From JAAYJG01 sp964450305 (GTDB taxonomy: Bacteria > Bacillota > Clostridia > DSM-8532): a DNA stretch of 64,000 nt. The stretch covers positions 1 through 64,000 of the forward strand of contig CAYVFB010000003.1 in assembly GCA_964450305.1 (NCBI GenBank), given 5' to 3'. The translations under genes were made by a program, and so were the position numbers. Of the stretch, positions 17,148 through 24,814 are shown in pieces. Every line of letters begins with the position of its first letter. Within the stretch, counting starts at the first letter, position 1. The notes below the pieces were generated by a model that did no database searches, had not been told where the DNA came from, and saw only the letters and a list, made by a program, of their open reading frames with translations.

Positions 17148-17189
17148 TGCACAGAAGAACCGTCCCCTTGTGCAGAGGAACCATCCCCC
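17148..17189. repeat. Two tandem units of the GGGGAcGGTTC repeat family
   Basis: On the minus strand two near-identical 20-base units follow one another: GGGGATGGTTCCTCTGCAC and GGGGACGGTTCTTCTGTGCA. This is a very common intergenic repeat type in Clostridia and related Firmicutes. It lies directly against the stop codon of the small gene at 17189-17386. Confidence 0.7.
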
Positions 17190-17386
17190 TATATCTTACC
17201 GCAGACAAGAAGCTCTATCGGTGATTTCTCATGGTTCACCAGCAGTACGCGAAAATCGTCCCGCACGGCCCGCTCGGTTTGACGGGGCGGAGCTGTGACA
17301 ACTACTTTGAAATCCTGAATGCCCTGACGCGCAAGTACTTCCTTGGCTTCCCACAGAAGCATGCCGGTTAAGTCCAACTCATTCAT
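17189..17386 (-). CDS. Small conserved-looking hypothetical protein
   Basis: About 65 residues from the ATG at 17384-17386 with GGAGAG four bases upstream; the TTG at 17398 is less likely. It begins MNELDLTGMLLWEAKEVLAR, which suggests a helix, then KVVVTAPPR and FRVLLVNHE strands, ending ELLVCGKI. It is not membrane bound. Codon use and ribosome binding site support a real gene. I do not recognise a function. It sits alone between frr and the ABC exporter, with the repeat units touching its stop codon. Confidence 0.6.
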   Translation of the reverse strand: MNELDLTGMLLWEAKEVLARQGIQDFKVVVTAPPRQTERAVRDDFRVLLVNHEKSPIELLVCGKI

Positions 17387-17530
17387 TTTTCTCTCCAACT
17401 TTTTCCACCTGTAAAAATGCGTGGTCTTACCTTGAATTCACGCATGTTTATGTGATACCAGCTATGAAACAAAGGATATCAATTCCTGTTTAGTTTCATT
17501 TAAAGATGTTTCAGGCCTTGACGACAAAAT

Positions 17531-17570
17531 AAAGCAGGGGATTACTTTGCTGCTGCCTGTCCCCTGCCCT
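17531..17570 (-). terminator. Terminator after frr
   Basis: On the minus strand GCAGGGG (17562-17568) pairs with CCCCTGC (17535-17541), followed by TTTATTTTG. It lies about 50 bases beyond the frr stop codon and closes the rpsB-tsf-pyrH-frr unit. Confidence 0.75.
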
Positions 17571-17618
17571 TTGAATGATTTACAATAATAACTGGAACCC
17601 GCGAGGGATTGCAGATGA

Positions 17619-18173
17619 TTATACTTCCATAATCTCATCCACCTTGGCGGCTACAATCTTGTCAATATCCTCTATGTAACCGTCGGTGAGGTCCTGAATA
17701 TCTTTTTCTGCAATTTTTAAATCATCCTCGGTCATCTCACTGTTCTTTTTCATCTTCTTAAAGTTTTCAATGGCGTCCCGTCGAACCTGGCGGATAGCAA
17801 CCTTGGAGTTTTCACCATCTTTGCGCACCTGCTTTGTCAGCTCAACACGGCGTTCTTCGGTTAATGGCGGGAATATCAGACGGATGATCTTACCGTCATT
17901 GTTCGGATTCAACCCCATATTGGAAGCATGAATTGCCTTTTCGATTGCAGGCAGCAGCTTGCTGTCCCATGGCTGAATGACAATTTGCCTTGCCTCGGGA
18001 ATGCTGATGTTCGCAACCTGGCTGACAGGTGTGGGCGTACCGTAGTACTCAACCACAAGCTTATCCAAAAGGTGCGGATTTGCGCGGCCGGCGCGGATGT
18101 TCGCCAGTTCTTCCTTTAAGACGAGAATGGTTCTGTCCATTTTTTCAGTTACAACTGCGTATTCCTGATCCAT
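17619..18173 (-). CDS. frr: Ribosome recycling factor
   Basis: 184 residues, full family length. It acts with EF-G to split the post-termination ribosome. Recognised by NIRAGRANPHLLDKL, VEYYGTPTPVSQVANI and RLIFPPLTEERR, all strongly conserved in RRF. GGAGG lies seven bases before the ATG. It follows pyrH by 2 bases and is last in the common bacterial order rpsB-tsf-pyrH-frr, so it is presumably co-transcribed with pyrH. Confidence 0.97.
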   Translation of the reverse strand: MDQEYAVVTEKMDRTILVLKEELANIRAGRANPHLLDKLVVEYYGTPTPVSQVANISIPEARQIVIQPWDSKLLPAIEKAIHASNMGLNPNNDGKIIRLIFPPLTEERRVELTKQVRKDGENSKVAIRQVRRDAIENFKKMKKNSEMTEDDLKIAEKDIQDLTDGYIEDIDKIVAAKVDEIMEV

Positions 18174-18175
18174 GA

Positions 18176-18889
18176 TTATACCTCCTTTGCAATATAGGTT
18201 CCAATATTGTTGCCGGTAAGAACCTTGATGATATTATCAGGCTCTTTTATGCTGAAAACAATAACGGGGATGTTATTGTCCATGCAAAGCGATGACGCTG
18301 TAGAGTCCATCACACCAAGCTGGCGGTTGATGACCTCCAGAAAAGAAATTTTATCAAACTTTACGGCATTACAGTTCAGCTTCGGATCCGAATCGTAGAC
18401 GGCATCGACGTTTTTCGCCAGAAGGATGGCTTCAGCATCAATTTCAGCCGCTCTCAGGGCAGCTGCCGTGTCGGTTGTGAAGAAAGGATTTCCGGTTCCG
18501 CAGGCGAAGATCACAACCCTCTTCTTTTCCAGATGCCGCACAGCACGACCGCGGATATATGGTTCGGCAATTCTTCTCATATCAATGGCAGTCTGTACTC
18601 TTGTTGGAACACCCCTGGATTCAAGGGCATCTGCAAGAGCCAGGGCATTGATCACCGTAGCCATCATCCCCATATGATCTGCCGTTGTCCTGTCCATCCC
18701 TTTGCCAGAGCGGCCGCGCCAGAAGTTTCCGCCACCGACGACCACCGCAATCTCCACACCCATATCCATAGCTTGCTTTAAAGATGTGCAGATGGCACCG
18801 AGCATGGTCTGATCAATTCCGAACCCACTCTCTGAAGCAAGTGCTTCACCGCTTACCTTTAACAGTATACGTTTATATTTCAGCTCCAT
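18176..18889 (-). CDS. pyrH: UMP kinase
   Basis: 237 residues. It phosphorylates UMP to UDP in pyrimidine nucleotide synthesis. Features of the bacterial amino-acid-kinase-fold UMP kinase are visible: RILLKVSGEAL, VVGGGNFWRG, the DHMGMMATVINALAL segment and FACGTGNPFFTTDTAA. GGAGG precedes the ATG. It is separated from tsf by a strong hairpin, so its transcription depends on read-through or an internal promoter. Confidence 0.97.
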   Translation of the reverse strand: MELKYKRILLKVSGEALASESGFGIDQTMLGAICTSLKQAMDMGVEIAVVVGGGNFWRGRSGKGMDRTTADHMGMMATVINALALADALESRGVPTRVQTAIDMRRIAEPYIRGRAVRHLEKKRVVIFACGTGNPFFTTDTAAALRAAEIDAEAILLAKNVDAVYDSDPKLNCNAVKFDKISFLEVINRQLGVMDSTASSLCMDNNIPVIVFSIKEPDNIIKVLTGNNIGTYIAKEV

Positions 18890-18933
18890 ATAAACCTCCG
18901 GGTTTGTTTAGCGTTGCAAATGAGTACCTGATA

Positions 18934-18972
18934 AAAAAGGGTATATTAACTTTTGATTAATATACCCTTTTT
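18934..18972. terminator. Strong bidirectional hairpin between tsf and pyrH
   Basis: Sixteen-base perfect arms (18934-18949 and 18957-18972) with a 7-base loop; the arms end in five A and five T, giving a terminator shape on both strands. It lies just after the tsf stop codon and would reduce pyrH-frr transcription relative to rpsB-tsf. Confidence 0.85.
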
Positions 18973-18982
18973 GTTCATAAAA

Positions 18983-19633
18983 TTAACCCTTAACCTGCTT
19001 CATAACCTCTTCCGCGAAGTTTTCTTCCTTCCTGGTCAGGCCTTCACCCATTTCGTAGCGGGTAAAGCGGCGGATGCTGATCTTTTCACCGATCATGGCA
19101 ATCTTTTCATTGACGATGTCCTGAACGGTCTTATCGGTATCCTTGATGAAGGGCTGTTCGAGCAGGCAGATCTGCTTGAAGAACTTGTCTACGCGACCGA
19201 TTACCATTTTTTCAGCGATGTTTGCGGGCTTGCCTTCGTTCATGGCCTGTTGTTTCAGAATTTCCTTTTCTTTTTCAACAACCTCGGCAGGTACATCTTC
19301 CCTCTGAACATACAGGGGGCTGCTTGCCGCGATCTGCATGGCTATATCCCTTACAAAAGCGCGGAAATCCGGGTTTTTCGCCGCGAAATCGGTTTCGATA
19401 TTCACTTCAACCAATACGCCAATTCTTCCTCCGCCGTGAATATATGATTCAACAATCCCTTCGGCTGCAATTCTTCCGGCTTTCTTTGCAGCGGAGGCAA
19501 GTCCCTTTTCCCTGAGAAACTCAACGGCCTTTTGGACATCTCCGTTTGATTCGGTCAGTGCCTTTTTGCAGTCCATCATGCCGCAACCGGTCATCTCGCG
19601 GAGTTCTTTTACCATTCCAGCAGTAATTTCCAT
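18983..19633 (-). CDS. tsf: Elongation factor Ts
   Basis: 216 residues, the usual length for the shorter Firmicutes EF-Ts. It is the nucleotide exchange factor for EF-Tu. The N-terminal UBA-like domain (VKELREMTGCGMMDCKKAL) and the VEVNIETDFAAKNPDF core that contacts EF-Tu are intact. ATG with GGAGG upstream. It lies 27 bases after rpsB in the standard order and shares its promoter. Confidence 0.97.
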   Translation of the reverse strand: MEITAGMVKELREMTGCGMMDCKKALTESNGDVQKAVEFLREKGLASAAKKAGRIAAEGIVESYIHGGGRIGVLVEVNIETDFAAKNPDFRAFVRDIAMQIAASSPLYVQREDVPAEVVEKEKEILKQQAMNEGKPANIAEKMVIGRVDKFFKQICLLEQPFIKDTDKTVQDIVNEKIAMIGEKISIRRFTRYEMGEGLTRKEENFAEEVMKQVKG

Positions 19634-19660
19634 TGAATGATCCTCCTATTCAAATTTCAA

Positions 19661-20437
19661 TTATTCTTCTCCATCTATCTGTTCTTCTTCCGTTACATCA
19701 TTCAATGCAACTTCTTCGCCATCTTCATCCTTATCCGTGCCCGCGTCCATCTGCTCGCCCTGTCTTGCTTCGATAACGGCATCAGCCATTTTCCCAGCAA
19801 TCAGCTTGACGGCACGAATGGCATCGTCGTTTCCGGGAATGACATAATCCACTTCATCGGGATCACAGTTAGTATCTACAATTGCCACAACGGGAATACC
19901 CATTTTCTTCGCTTCCAGGATTGCGATTCTTTCCTTGCGGGGATCCACAACGAACAATGCGCCTGGTGCTCTCTTCAGATCACGAATACCGCCCAGGTTC
20001 TTTTCCAGCTTTTCCATTTCCAGCTTCAGCTTGATGACTTCCTTTTTCGGTAATACATCAAAGGTTCCGTCAGTTTCCATCTTCTGGAGCTCGTTCAGCC
20101 TTTCGATACGTTTACGGATGGTTTTGAAGTTTGTCATCATGCCGCCGAGCCAGCGGTTGTTGACAAAAAACATGCCGCATCTTTCAGCTTCCTGACGGAT
20201 AGCATCCTGAGCCTGCTTTTTCGTGCCTACGAAGAGGATGTCCCCGCCTTCGGCGACCACGCCGCGAAGGAAGAAATAGGCTTCTTCAAGCTTGCGTACT
20301 GTTTTTTGCAGATCGATGATGTAAATTCCGTTTCTTTCGGTGAAGATGTATTCCGCCATCTTGGGGTTCCATCTTCTGGTTTGATGTCCAAAGTGGACGC
20401 CAGCTTCCAACAGCTGTTTCATAGAAATGACAGACAT
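19661..20437 (-). CDS. rpsB: Small ribosomal subunit protein uS2
   Basis: 258 residues. Clear S2 motifs: MKQLLEAGVHFGHQTRRWNP, IYIIDLQKT, FVGTKKQAQDAI and RWLGGMMTNFKTI. The last 30 residues form an acidic tail (DEDGEEV, EEEQIDGEE). AGGAGG lies eight bases before the ATG. A consensus promoter and a leader of roughly 187 bases with a hairpin precede it; rpsB leaders in several bacteria bind S2 for autoregulation, so that is possible here. Confidence 0.98.
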   Translation of the reverse strand: MSVISMKQLLEAGVHFGHQTRRWNPKMAEYIFTERNGIYIIDLQKTVRKLEEAYFFLRGVVAEGGDILFVGTKKQAQDAIRQEAERCGMFFVNNRWLGGMMTNFKTIRKRIERLNELQKMETDGTFDVLPKKEVIKLKLEMEKLEKNLGGIRDLKRAPGALFVVDPRKERIAILEAKKMGIPVVAIVDTNCDPDEVDYVIPGNDDAIRAVKLIAGKMADAVIEARQGEQMDAGTDKDEDGEEVALNDVTEEEQIDGEE

Positions 20438-20630
20438 AAAATTTTGCCTCCTGTTTACCCTCCGCAGTATTCAACTTTATGAAAAACCCTTCCACACCCG
20501 TAAAAAGAGGATTTTGCTTTGCAAAATCCAGCATGAGCGACCCGTTATTAAAGCAGTATCGCTGCAGTTTCAAAGGTTTGTGGGCACAATTTCATAAATC
20601 GGACTGCGTGTGTATTTTTAATTCTATAGT
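20438..20630 (-). promoter_or_regulatory. rpsB 5' leader with hairpin
   Basis: Transcription from the promoter at 20631-20659 would give a leader of about 187 bases. It contains a perfect 9-base stem, GGATTTTGC (20509-20517) and GCAAAATCC (20521-20529), with a three-base loop. No T-run follows, so it is not a terminator. It could be a protein-binding or stability element; S2 autoregulation is a guess. Confidence 0.45.
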
Positions 20631-20659
20631 AGTATAACACACAGCAGCAATGTTGACAA
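20631..20659 (-). promoter_or_regulatory. Sigma-A promoter of the rpsB operon
   Basis: On the minus strand: TTGTCA, 17-base spacer, TATACT. The start point would be near 20624. Confidence 0.85.
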
Positions 20660-20680
20660 CAAAATTTTCATTTTACTCCA

Positions 20681-20812
20681 GGAGACAGTTTGGAAAAGCA
20701 TATTTATTCACGAGACACTACTTTCATTGGCTTGAAACCCGTATAGTTCCACTCATTCTTACATGTTTATGTATGTTTCAAAAAATAAACAGACTTTCTA
20801 AGCCGGCTCCCC
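20681..20812 (-). repeat. MITE-like element, copy A (copy B at 38269-38400)
   Basis: About 131 bases, roughly 85 percent identical to 38269-38400, with mostly transition differences. In minus orientation it begins GGAGCCGGCT and ends CTGTCTCC, imperfect inverted ends (GGAG/CTCC). An internal pair TGTTTAT/ATAAACA is kept in both copies. A 12-base direct repeat, TTTCATTTTACT, occurs on each side (20666-20677 and 20823-20834). It sits between the second cpaF-like gene and the rpsB promoter. Confidence 0.75.
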
Positions 20813-20829
20813 AGGCATGAAATTTCATT

Positions 20830-22074
20830 TTACTTGCAATCACCAAGGTTATGCTGCAATTTGTCCGTGTGTTCAAGCTTGTTGCCGGTTGGCATTAACG
20901 CGCCCGTAACCCTGCCCTGACAGTCTTCCCCTGCTTCAGTAAATTTGTAGAGCGAATTTAAAACAATGTCACCCTGGCGGTAGCCTGAAACCTCTGCAAT
21001 TTCCACCACCCTGCGCGAGCCATCCCGAAAACGGGAAAGATAAATCATGATGTCGAGGCTGGACGCAATTTGCTTACGGATTGCCTCGAGCGGCAACGGT
21101 GCTGCCATCAGTACCATGGTTTCCAGCCGGGAGAGCATATCTCCAATGGAATTGGCGTGACCCGTGGACATGGAGCCTTCATGGCCTGTATTCATGGCTT
21201 GCAGCATATCCAAAGCTTCCTCCCCGCGCACTTCGCCGACGATGATGCGTTCGGGGCGCATTCGCAGGGAAGTTTTAATCAATGCTTTCATCGGGATTTC
21301 TCCAAGCCCTTCGGTATTGGCGTTTCTGGTTTCCATCCGCGCCAGGTTCTCTACATTTGAAAGCCTGAGCTCGGCAGAATCTTCGATGGTAATGATGCGC
21401 TCGTGGGAGGGGATAAAATTGGACAGGACATTCAGGAAGGTCGTTTTACCGGAGCCTGTACCACCGCAGATAAACAGGTTGTATTTTGCCCGAACAATTT
21501 TTTGAAGGAACTCTGCAGCTTCTGTGGTGAGGGTGTTCATTTGAATGAGCTGCTGCATGGTCAGCGGATTTTCAGGAAACTTCCGGATGGTCACCAGCGG
21601 CCCCTGCAAGGCGATGGGGTTTAACACAACATTGACCCTGGAGCCATCGGACAGACGGGCATCAACAATGGGCTGGGCTTCGTTGACGCTGCGGTTCACA
21701 CGGGAAACAATCCGTTGAACCATATCTTCAAGCTGCTCACGGCCTTCAAAGGCCAGCGGTATTCTATGGGATCTGCCGTTCTTTTCGACGAAAATGTGTT
21801 CCGGGCCATTGATCATAATCTCGGTAATGGCCGGATCTTTCAGCAGGGGTTCCAGGATATCGAGCCTGCGCAGTGAATTAAAAACTGAATCGACCAGCTG
21901 CTTTTTTTCCATCACCCCAATGTGAAGCTCTCTTGCCCTTTGGAATACCTCTTCCTCCACAATGGAAAGAAGCTGTTCATCCATTTCAGCCTCTGAGATA
22001 TTGGTCAGCTCTCTTTTGCGGATTACCTCCTGTCGGATTTCCTTGATCCACTCACCTTTTGACATGGTTTCCAT
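20830..22074 (-). CDS. CpaF/TadA-type secretion ATPase (canonical)
   Basis: About 415 residues. An N-terminal helical region is followed by the CpaF N-domain (PAITEIMINGPEHIFVEKNG) and a complete ATPase core: Walker A GGTGSGKTT (about residue 206), Asp box TIEDSAEL, Walker B ERIIVGEVRGEEA and His box STGHANS. This is the motor of Tad pilus or related secretion systems, forming a cytoplasmic hexamer. Two ATG codons compete (22080 and 22074); GAGTGG is better spaced for the second. Only a TadZ-like gene accompanies it; no platform or pilin genes are adjacent, so it may work with the subunits encoded at 373-11063 or elsewhere. Confidence 0.9.
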   Translation of the reverse strand: METMSKGEWIKEIRQEVIRKRELTNISEAEMDEQLLSIVEEEVFQRARELHIGVMEKKQLVDSVFNSLRRLDILEPLLKDPAITEIMINGPEHIFVEKNGRSHRIPLAFEGREQLEDMVQRIVSRVNRSVNEAQPIVDARLSDGSRVNVVLNPIALQGPLVTIRKFPENPLTMQQLIQMNTLTTEAAEFLQKIVRAKYNLFICGGTGSGKTTFLNVLSNFIPSHERIITIEDSAELRLSNVENLARMETRNANTEGLGEIPMKALIKTSLRMRPERIIVGEVRGEEALDMLQAMNTGHEGSMSTGHANSIGDMLSRLETMVLMAAPLPLEAIRKQIASSLDIMIYLSRFRDGSRRVVEIAEVSGYRQGDIVLNSLYKFTEAGEDCQGRVTGALMPTGNKLEHTDKLQHNLGDCK

Positions 22075-22154
22075 TTCCATCCACTCTAAATTCTTATTGT
22101 TTGCAACACATTGGGAAGCCTGGCTGGTATCCGATAAAAACTAGCAAATTGACA

Positions 22155-22280
22155 CGAACAATGTTGAAGCTTGAAGATGATAGGCCTGAATAAGGGGTTT
22201 CTAACGAACAACACTGAAGCTTGAAGATAATATTCCTGAACAAGAGTTTTCAAACAAACAACACTGAGGCTTGTCACCCC
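22155..22280. repeat. Tandem repeat, period 50, derived from the end of the adjacent gene
   Basis: Units begin at 22155, 22205 and 22255, each with CGAACAAyrytGAAGCTTGAAG or a close variant. The third unit is partial and overlaps the stop codon of the TadZ-like gene at 22274. The gene's 3' end therefore appears to have been duplicated twice into the intergenic space. A similar array follows leuD. Confidence 0.8.
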
Positions 22281-23278
22281 GCAATTAAGGCCTTCAGTTG
22301 TTCGAGCATATGTGTTTCAAGGTTGAGACTGCTCCGATAATCTGATTCTTCAAGCCAGGGCAGTGAATGCAATGTGTCGAAATACTGCTGAAGGCCTTCG
22401 CTGGAACTCTGAGAGGCCAAAACCCAGCGGTATTTACCCGTTTCGGCACCCGGCAGGGTTGAAAGCATGCTTTTCATTTTAAGAACCGGCTGTGGATGCG
22501 CTGCAGTAAAGGGAACAATGACACGGGATGCTGCTTCAAGCCATTGTAGGGTTCGGGGGCTGGTATTGAACTCTGTGTCCACAATAATATTTGAAAAACG
22601 CCCCCAGGAAAGAAGGGCTTCGGTGAGAATGCAGGTTTCCTTATCGGTCAGCTCCCATAAATCAAGAGGGTTGTCCATGGTTGGAATATGCGTAATTCCT
22701 CCGTGGGTGGCTACCGAACTTTCCAGTACAATCGAAAGATTGCCCTTTGATGCCTTGATGTGGTAAATAATGTCGGAAAGGGTTCTGTCGGCTTCGCGGT
22801 TTAATGAATAATATGGGAACGCTTCAAGGCTGATATGGAGATGATCCCTGGACATGGCGGCCAGCCATAATGCCAGGGTTGATTTCAGACGCAGTTCGGG
22901 TGAAAAGCAAACGATGATGCTGCTCTTGCCGGCATACCCCAACTCAGGCTTTACAGGATCCCACCCCGAAAGATGTGAAAGGATCGCTGAGCAAAGAGAG
23001 GATGCCGTCTGATACTTTTCAACGGATTGAAGCTGTGCGGAACAGCTGCCCAGAACGATAATATTCCCTTTTTCCATCAGTTGCGGCGTGAGAAAGCTTT
23101 CATTCAACAGGATAACATCTGCGGTGATATCCCCGTTTTGCAGGTATTTGGAAAAGCTGTCCTGAGAAGTAAATGCGGAAATTTGAAACTGACGCGTCCT
23201 GTTCTCCCTGAACCATTGTGCAAGTCGGTGAACATACTCCGCGTCATTGTCGGCCAGAACCATATGAATTAAAGGCAT
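22274..23278 (-). CDS. TadZ/CpaE-like protein with receiver-like N-terminus
   Basis: 334 residues. The first 110 residues resemble a response-regulator receiver fold (MVLADNDAEYVHRLAQWF, then VILLNESFL and IIVLGSC), as in CpaE/TadZ. The second part resembles a ParA-like ATPase: SSIIVCFSPELRLKSTLALWLAA stands where the P-loop should be and keeps only KST, and NIIVDTEFN is the Walker B region. Its place ahead of the CpaF gene, with a 200-base repeat-filled gap, is the usual TadZ-TadA order. It probably positions the secretion ATPase. The N-terminal assignment is by pattern only. Confidence 0.65.
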   Translation of the reverse strand: MPLIHMVLADNDAEYVHRLAQWFRENRTRQFQISAFTSQDSFSKYLQNGDITADVILLNESFLTPQLMEKGNIIVLGSCSAQLQSVEKYQTASSLCSAILSHLSGWDPVKPELGYAGKSSIIVCFSPELRLKSTLALWLAAMSRDHLHISLEAFPYYSLNREADRTLSDIIYHIKASKGNLSIVLESSVATHGGITHIPTMDNPLDLWELTDKETCILTEALLSWGRFSNIIVDTEFNTSPRTLQWLEAASRVIVPFTAAHPQPVLKMKSMLSTLPGAETGKYRWVLASQSSSEGLQQYFDTLHSLPWLEESDYRSSLNLETHMLEQLKALIAG

Positions 23279-23295
23279 AAGATCACCCCAACGCC

Positions 23296-23793
23296 TTACA
23301 GATCGTACATGGAATCCAATATTCTCCTTCCGACCTGCGTTTTAAAATATTTTTCCCGGATACTGATGATTCCTTCTTCATCAATTGCATGTTCATACAG
23401 GTTCACCAGGAAGTCGGCTTCAATGAGAATTTGAAAATCAACGCCGTCGATCATATGGTAGCTGTGGTGGTGGCCAATCATATAGATGATTCTGTCCAAA
23501 TCATCCCTGTCCAGTGCGATTCCTTCCAGAAGCTTTCTGGCAACAGGCGGGCCCTCCATCTCCTGATAATGGCCGGCTGTGGAATTGTATTTGCGCTCAC
23601 ATTCAGGAATTCCAATATCGTGCAGCAACGCTGTGATCTCAATAACAGTCAGCTTGTCCCGTTTCAGGTTGGACAGCAGAGCGATGTTGCGAACAAGAGA
23701 ATGAACCTTGATGGCATGTTGAATGCGTTTTGCATCCCCCCGCAAATAGTCTACCATTCTTTGCATTACCTTTGCAACCGTAATATCAGGCAT
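23296..23793 (-). CDS. HD-domain phosphohydrolase
   Basis: 165 residues of a compact HD domain: RIQHAIKVHSLVRNIA supplies the first His, ALLHDIG the HD pair, IGHHHSYH further metal ligands and EADFLVN the final Asp. Such small proteins are phosphohydrolases or nucleotidases of unknown substrate. GGGATGG precedes the ATG. It lies 17 bases ahead of the TadZ-like gene and could be co-transcribed with it, but no functional link is known. Confidence 0.85.
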   Translation of the reverse strand: MPDITVAKVMQRMVDYLRGDAKRIQHAIKVHSLVRNIALLSNLKRDKLTVIEITALLHDIGIPECERKYNSTAGHYQEMEGPPVARKLLEGIALDRDDLDRIIYMIGHHHSYHMIDGVDFQILIEADFLVNLYEHAIDEEGIISIREKYFKTQVGRRILDSMYDL

Positions 23794-23893
23794 AAAAAAC
23801 CATCCCTTCCCACCATCCGTTCACGCGTTACACCCATGTGTGTAACAAGATTGTGCACCTTTTATTGGCTGTTGTCAAGGGAAACTGTGAGCT

Positions 23894-24598
23894 TCATGGA
23901 AGCTCTCTAGTTAGCAATGTAGTTGGAACGTCACCGATGATAACAGTTTCTGACACAATGACCGTACGCTTAACGGACTCTTCTCTCTTCATCAGTGGAA
24001 ATAGAATTCTAACATTCACCGATACCTCCATCTGCAATCGGTGAACGGTCTGGTTGATACCTGAGTGATCAAAACCCGAGCTGGGGGATACCGTTACCTT
24101 TCCGACCGGCATGATGCGATAGGGCACTGAAAACCCCAATGCGGACAATAAACCGTTCCCTGTTAAGACACCCAAAGGAGCTTCTATTTCATCCCGTTCT
24201 CTTTTTTTAATTTCTTCCAAAATACTTTCTGACAGATTTACTGCAAAACGGTTCACTTCGATGGCATCGGTTTCCACAGAGGTAATCTGCCCTTGCGGGT
24301 TTCTTGCCACATGCACAAAGCTTTTAACCGGATAAAGCTCTGTTGCCTGTAAAACACCTCTGTCAATATACTCACTGACCAGCTGAGATACCTTGTATTC
24401 GCAGATGTTTTCAACGGCTGCCCTGAAGTGATCTGTCATACCGTTTACTGCAAATACGAAGCATACAACACACAGAGCAAAGCGGAGCATCAATATAAAG
24501 TTTCGTACCTGCGGGTAAGAACGAACACTGCCATACTGCCGCTTCCTGTAACGCACTCGCAGGTATGGAGCATATCTGGCTTGCGTAGATCTTCTCAT
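23894..24598 (-). CDS. yunB: Sporulation protein YunB
   Basis: About 234 residues from the ATG at 24598, with GGGGGT eight bases upstream; the earlier ATG at 24613 lacks a site. A basic N-terminus and one membrane helix (FILMLRFALCVVCFVFAV) precede the YunB-type domain with the SVETDAIEVNRFAVNLS segment and the PLGVLTGNGLLSALGF motif, then the RIMPVGKVTVSPSSGFDHSG region. In Bacillus subtilis yunB belongs to the mother-cell sigma-E regulon and affects the spore. Its presence indicates an endospore former. No convincing sigma-E promoter could be picked out upstream. Confidence 0.88.
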   Translation of the reverse strand: MRRSTQARYAPYLRVRYRKRQYGSVRSYPQVRNFILMLRFALCVVCFVFAVNGMTDHFRAAVENICEYKVSQLVSEYIDRGVLQATELYPVKSFVHVARNPQGQITSVETDAIEVNRFAVNLSESILEEIKKRERDEIEAPLGVLTGNGLLSALGFSVPYRIMPVGKVTVSPSSGFDHSGINQTVHRLQMEVSVNVRILFPLMKREESVKRTVIVSETVIIGDVPTTLLTRELP

Positions 24599-24713
24599 CA
24601 AAAATACCCCCATTTACAATCAGTATATCGAAATGGGTGTATTGTGGTGCTTGTAAGGCTAAGACTTCTTTCGGCGTCGTCAATCACTCATATCCGGCCA
24701 TCACTGGTATAGT

Positions 24714-24762
24714 ATCGTTAAAAAGCACACATATAGGATTCTGTAAACCCGATATGTGTGCT
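24714..24762 (-). terminator. Terminator of the dgt-dnaG-rpoD unit
   Basis: Eleven-base perfect arms, AGCACACATAT (24724-24734) and ATATGTGTGCT (24752-24762). On the minus strand they are followed by TTTTTAACG. It lies about 50 bases after rpoD. Confidence 0.88.
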
Positions 24763-24814
24763 CTCCAGTCAAAAAACTTTACAAAAGTACCTGTATTAAT
24801 TTTCCCTTAACGTT

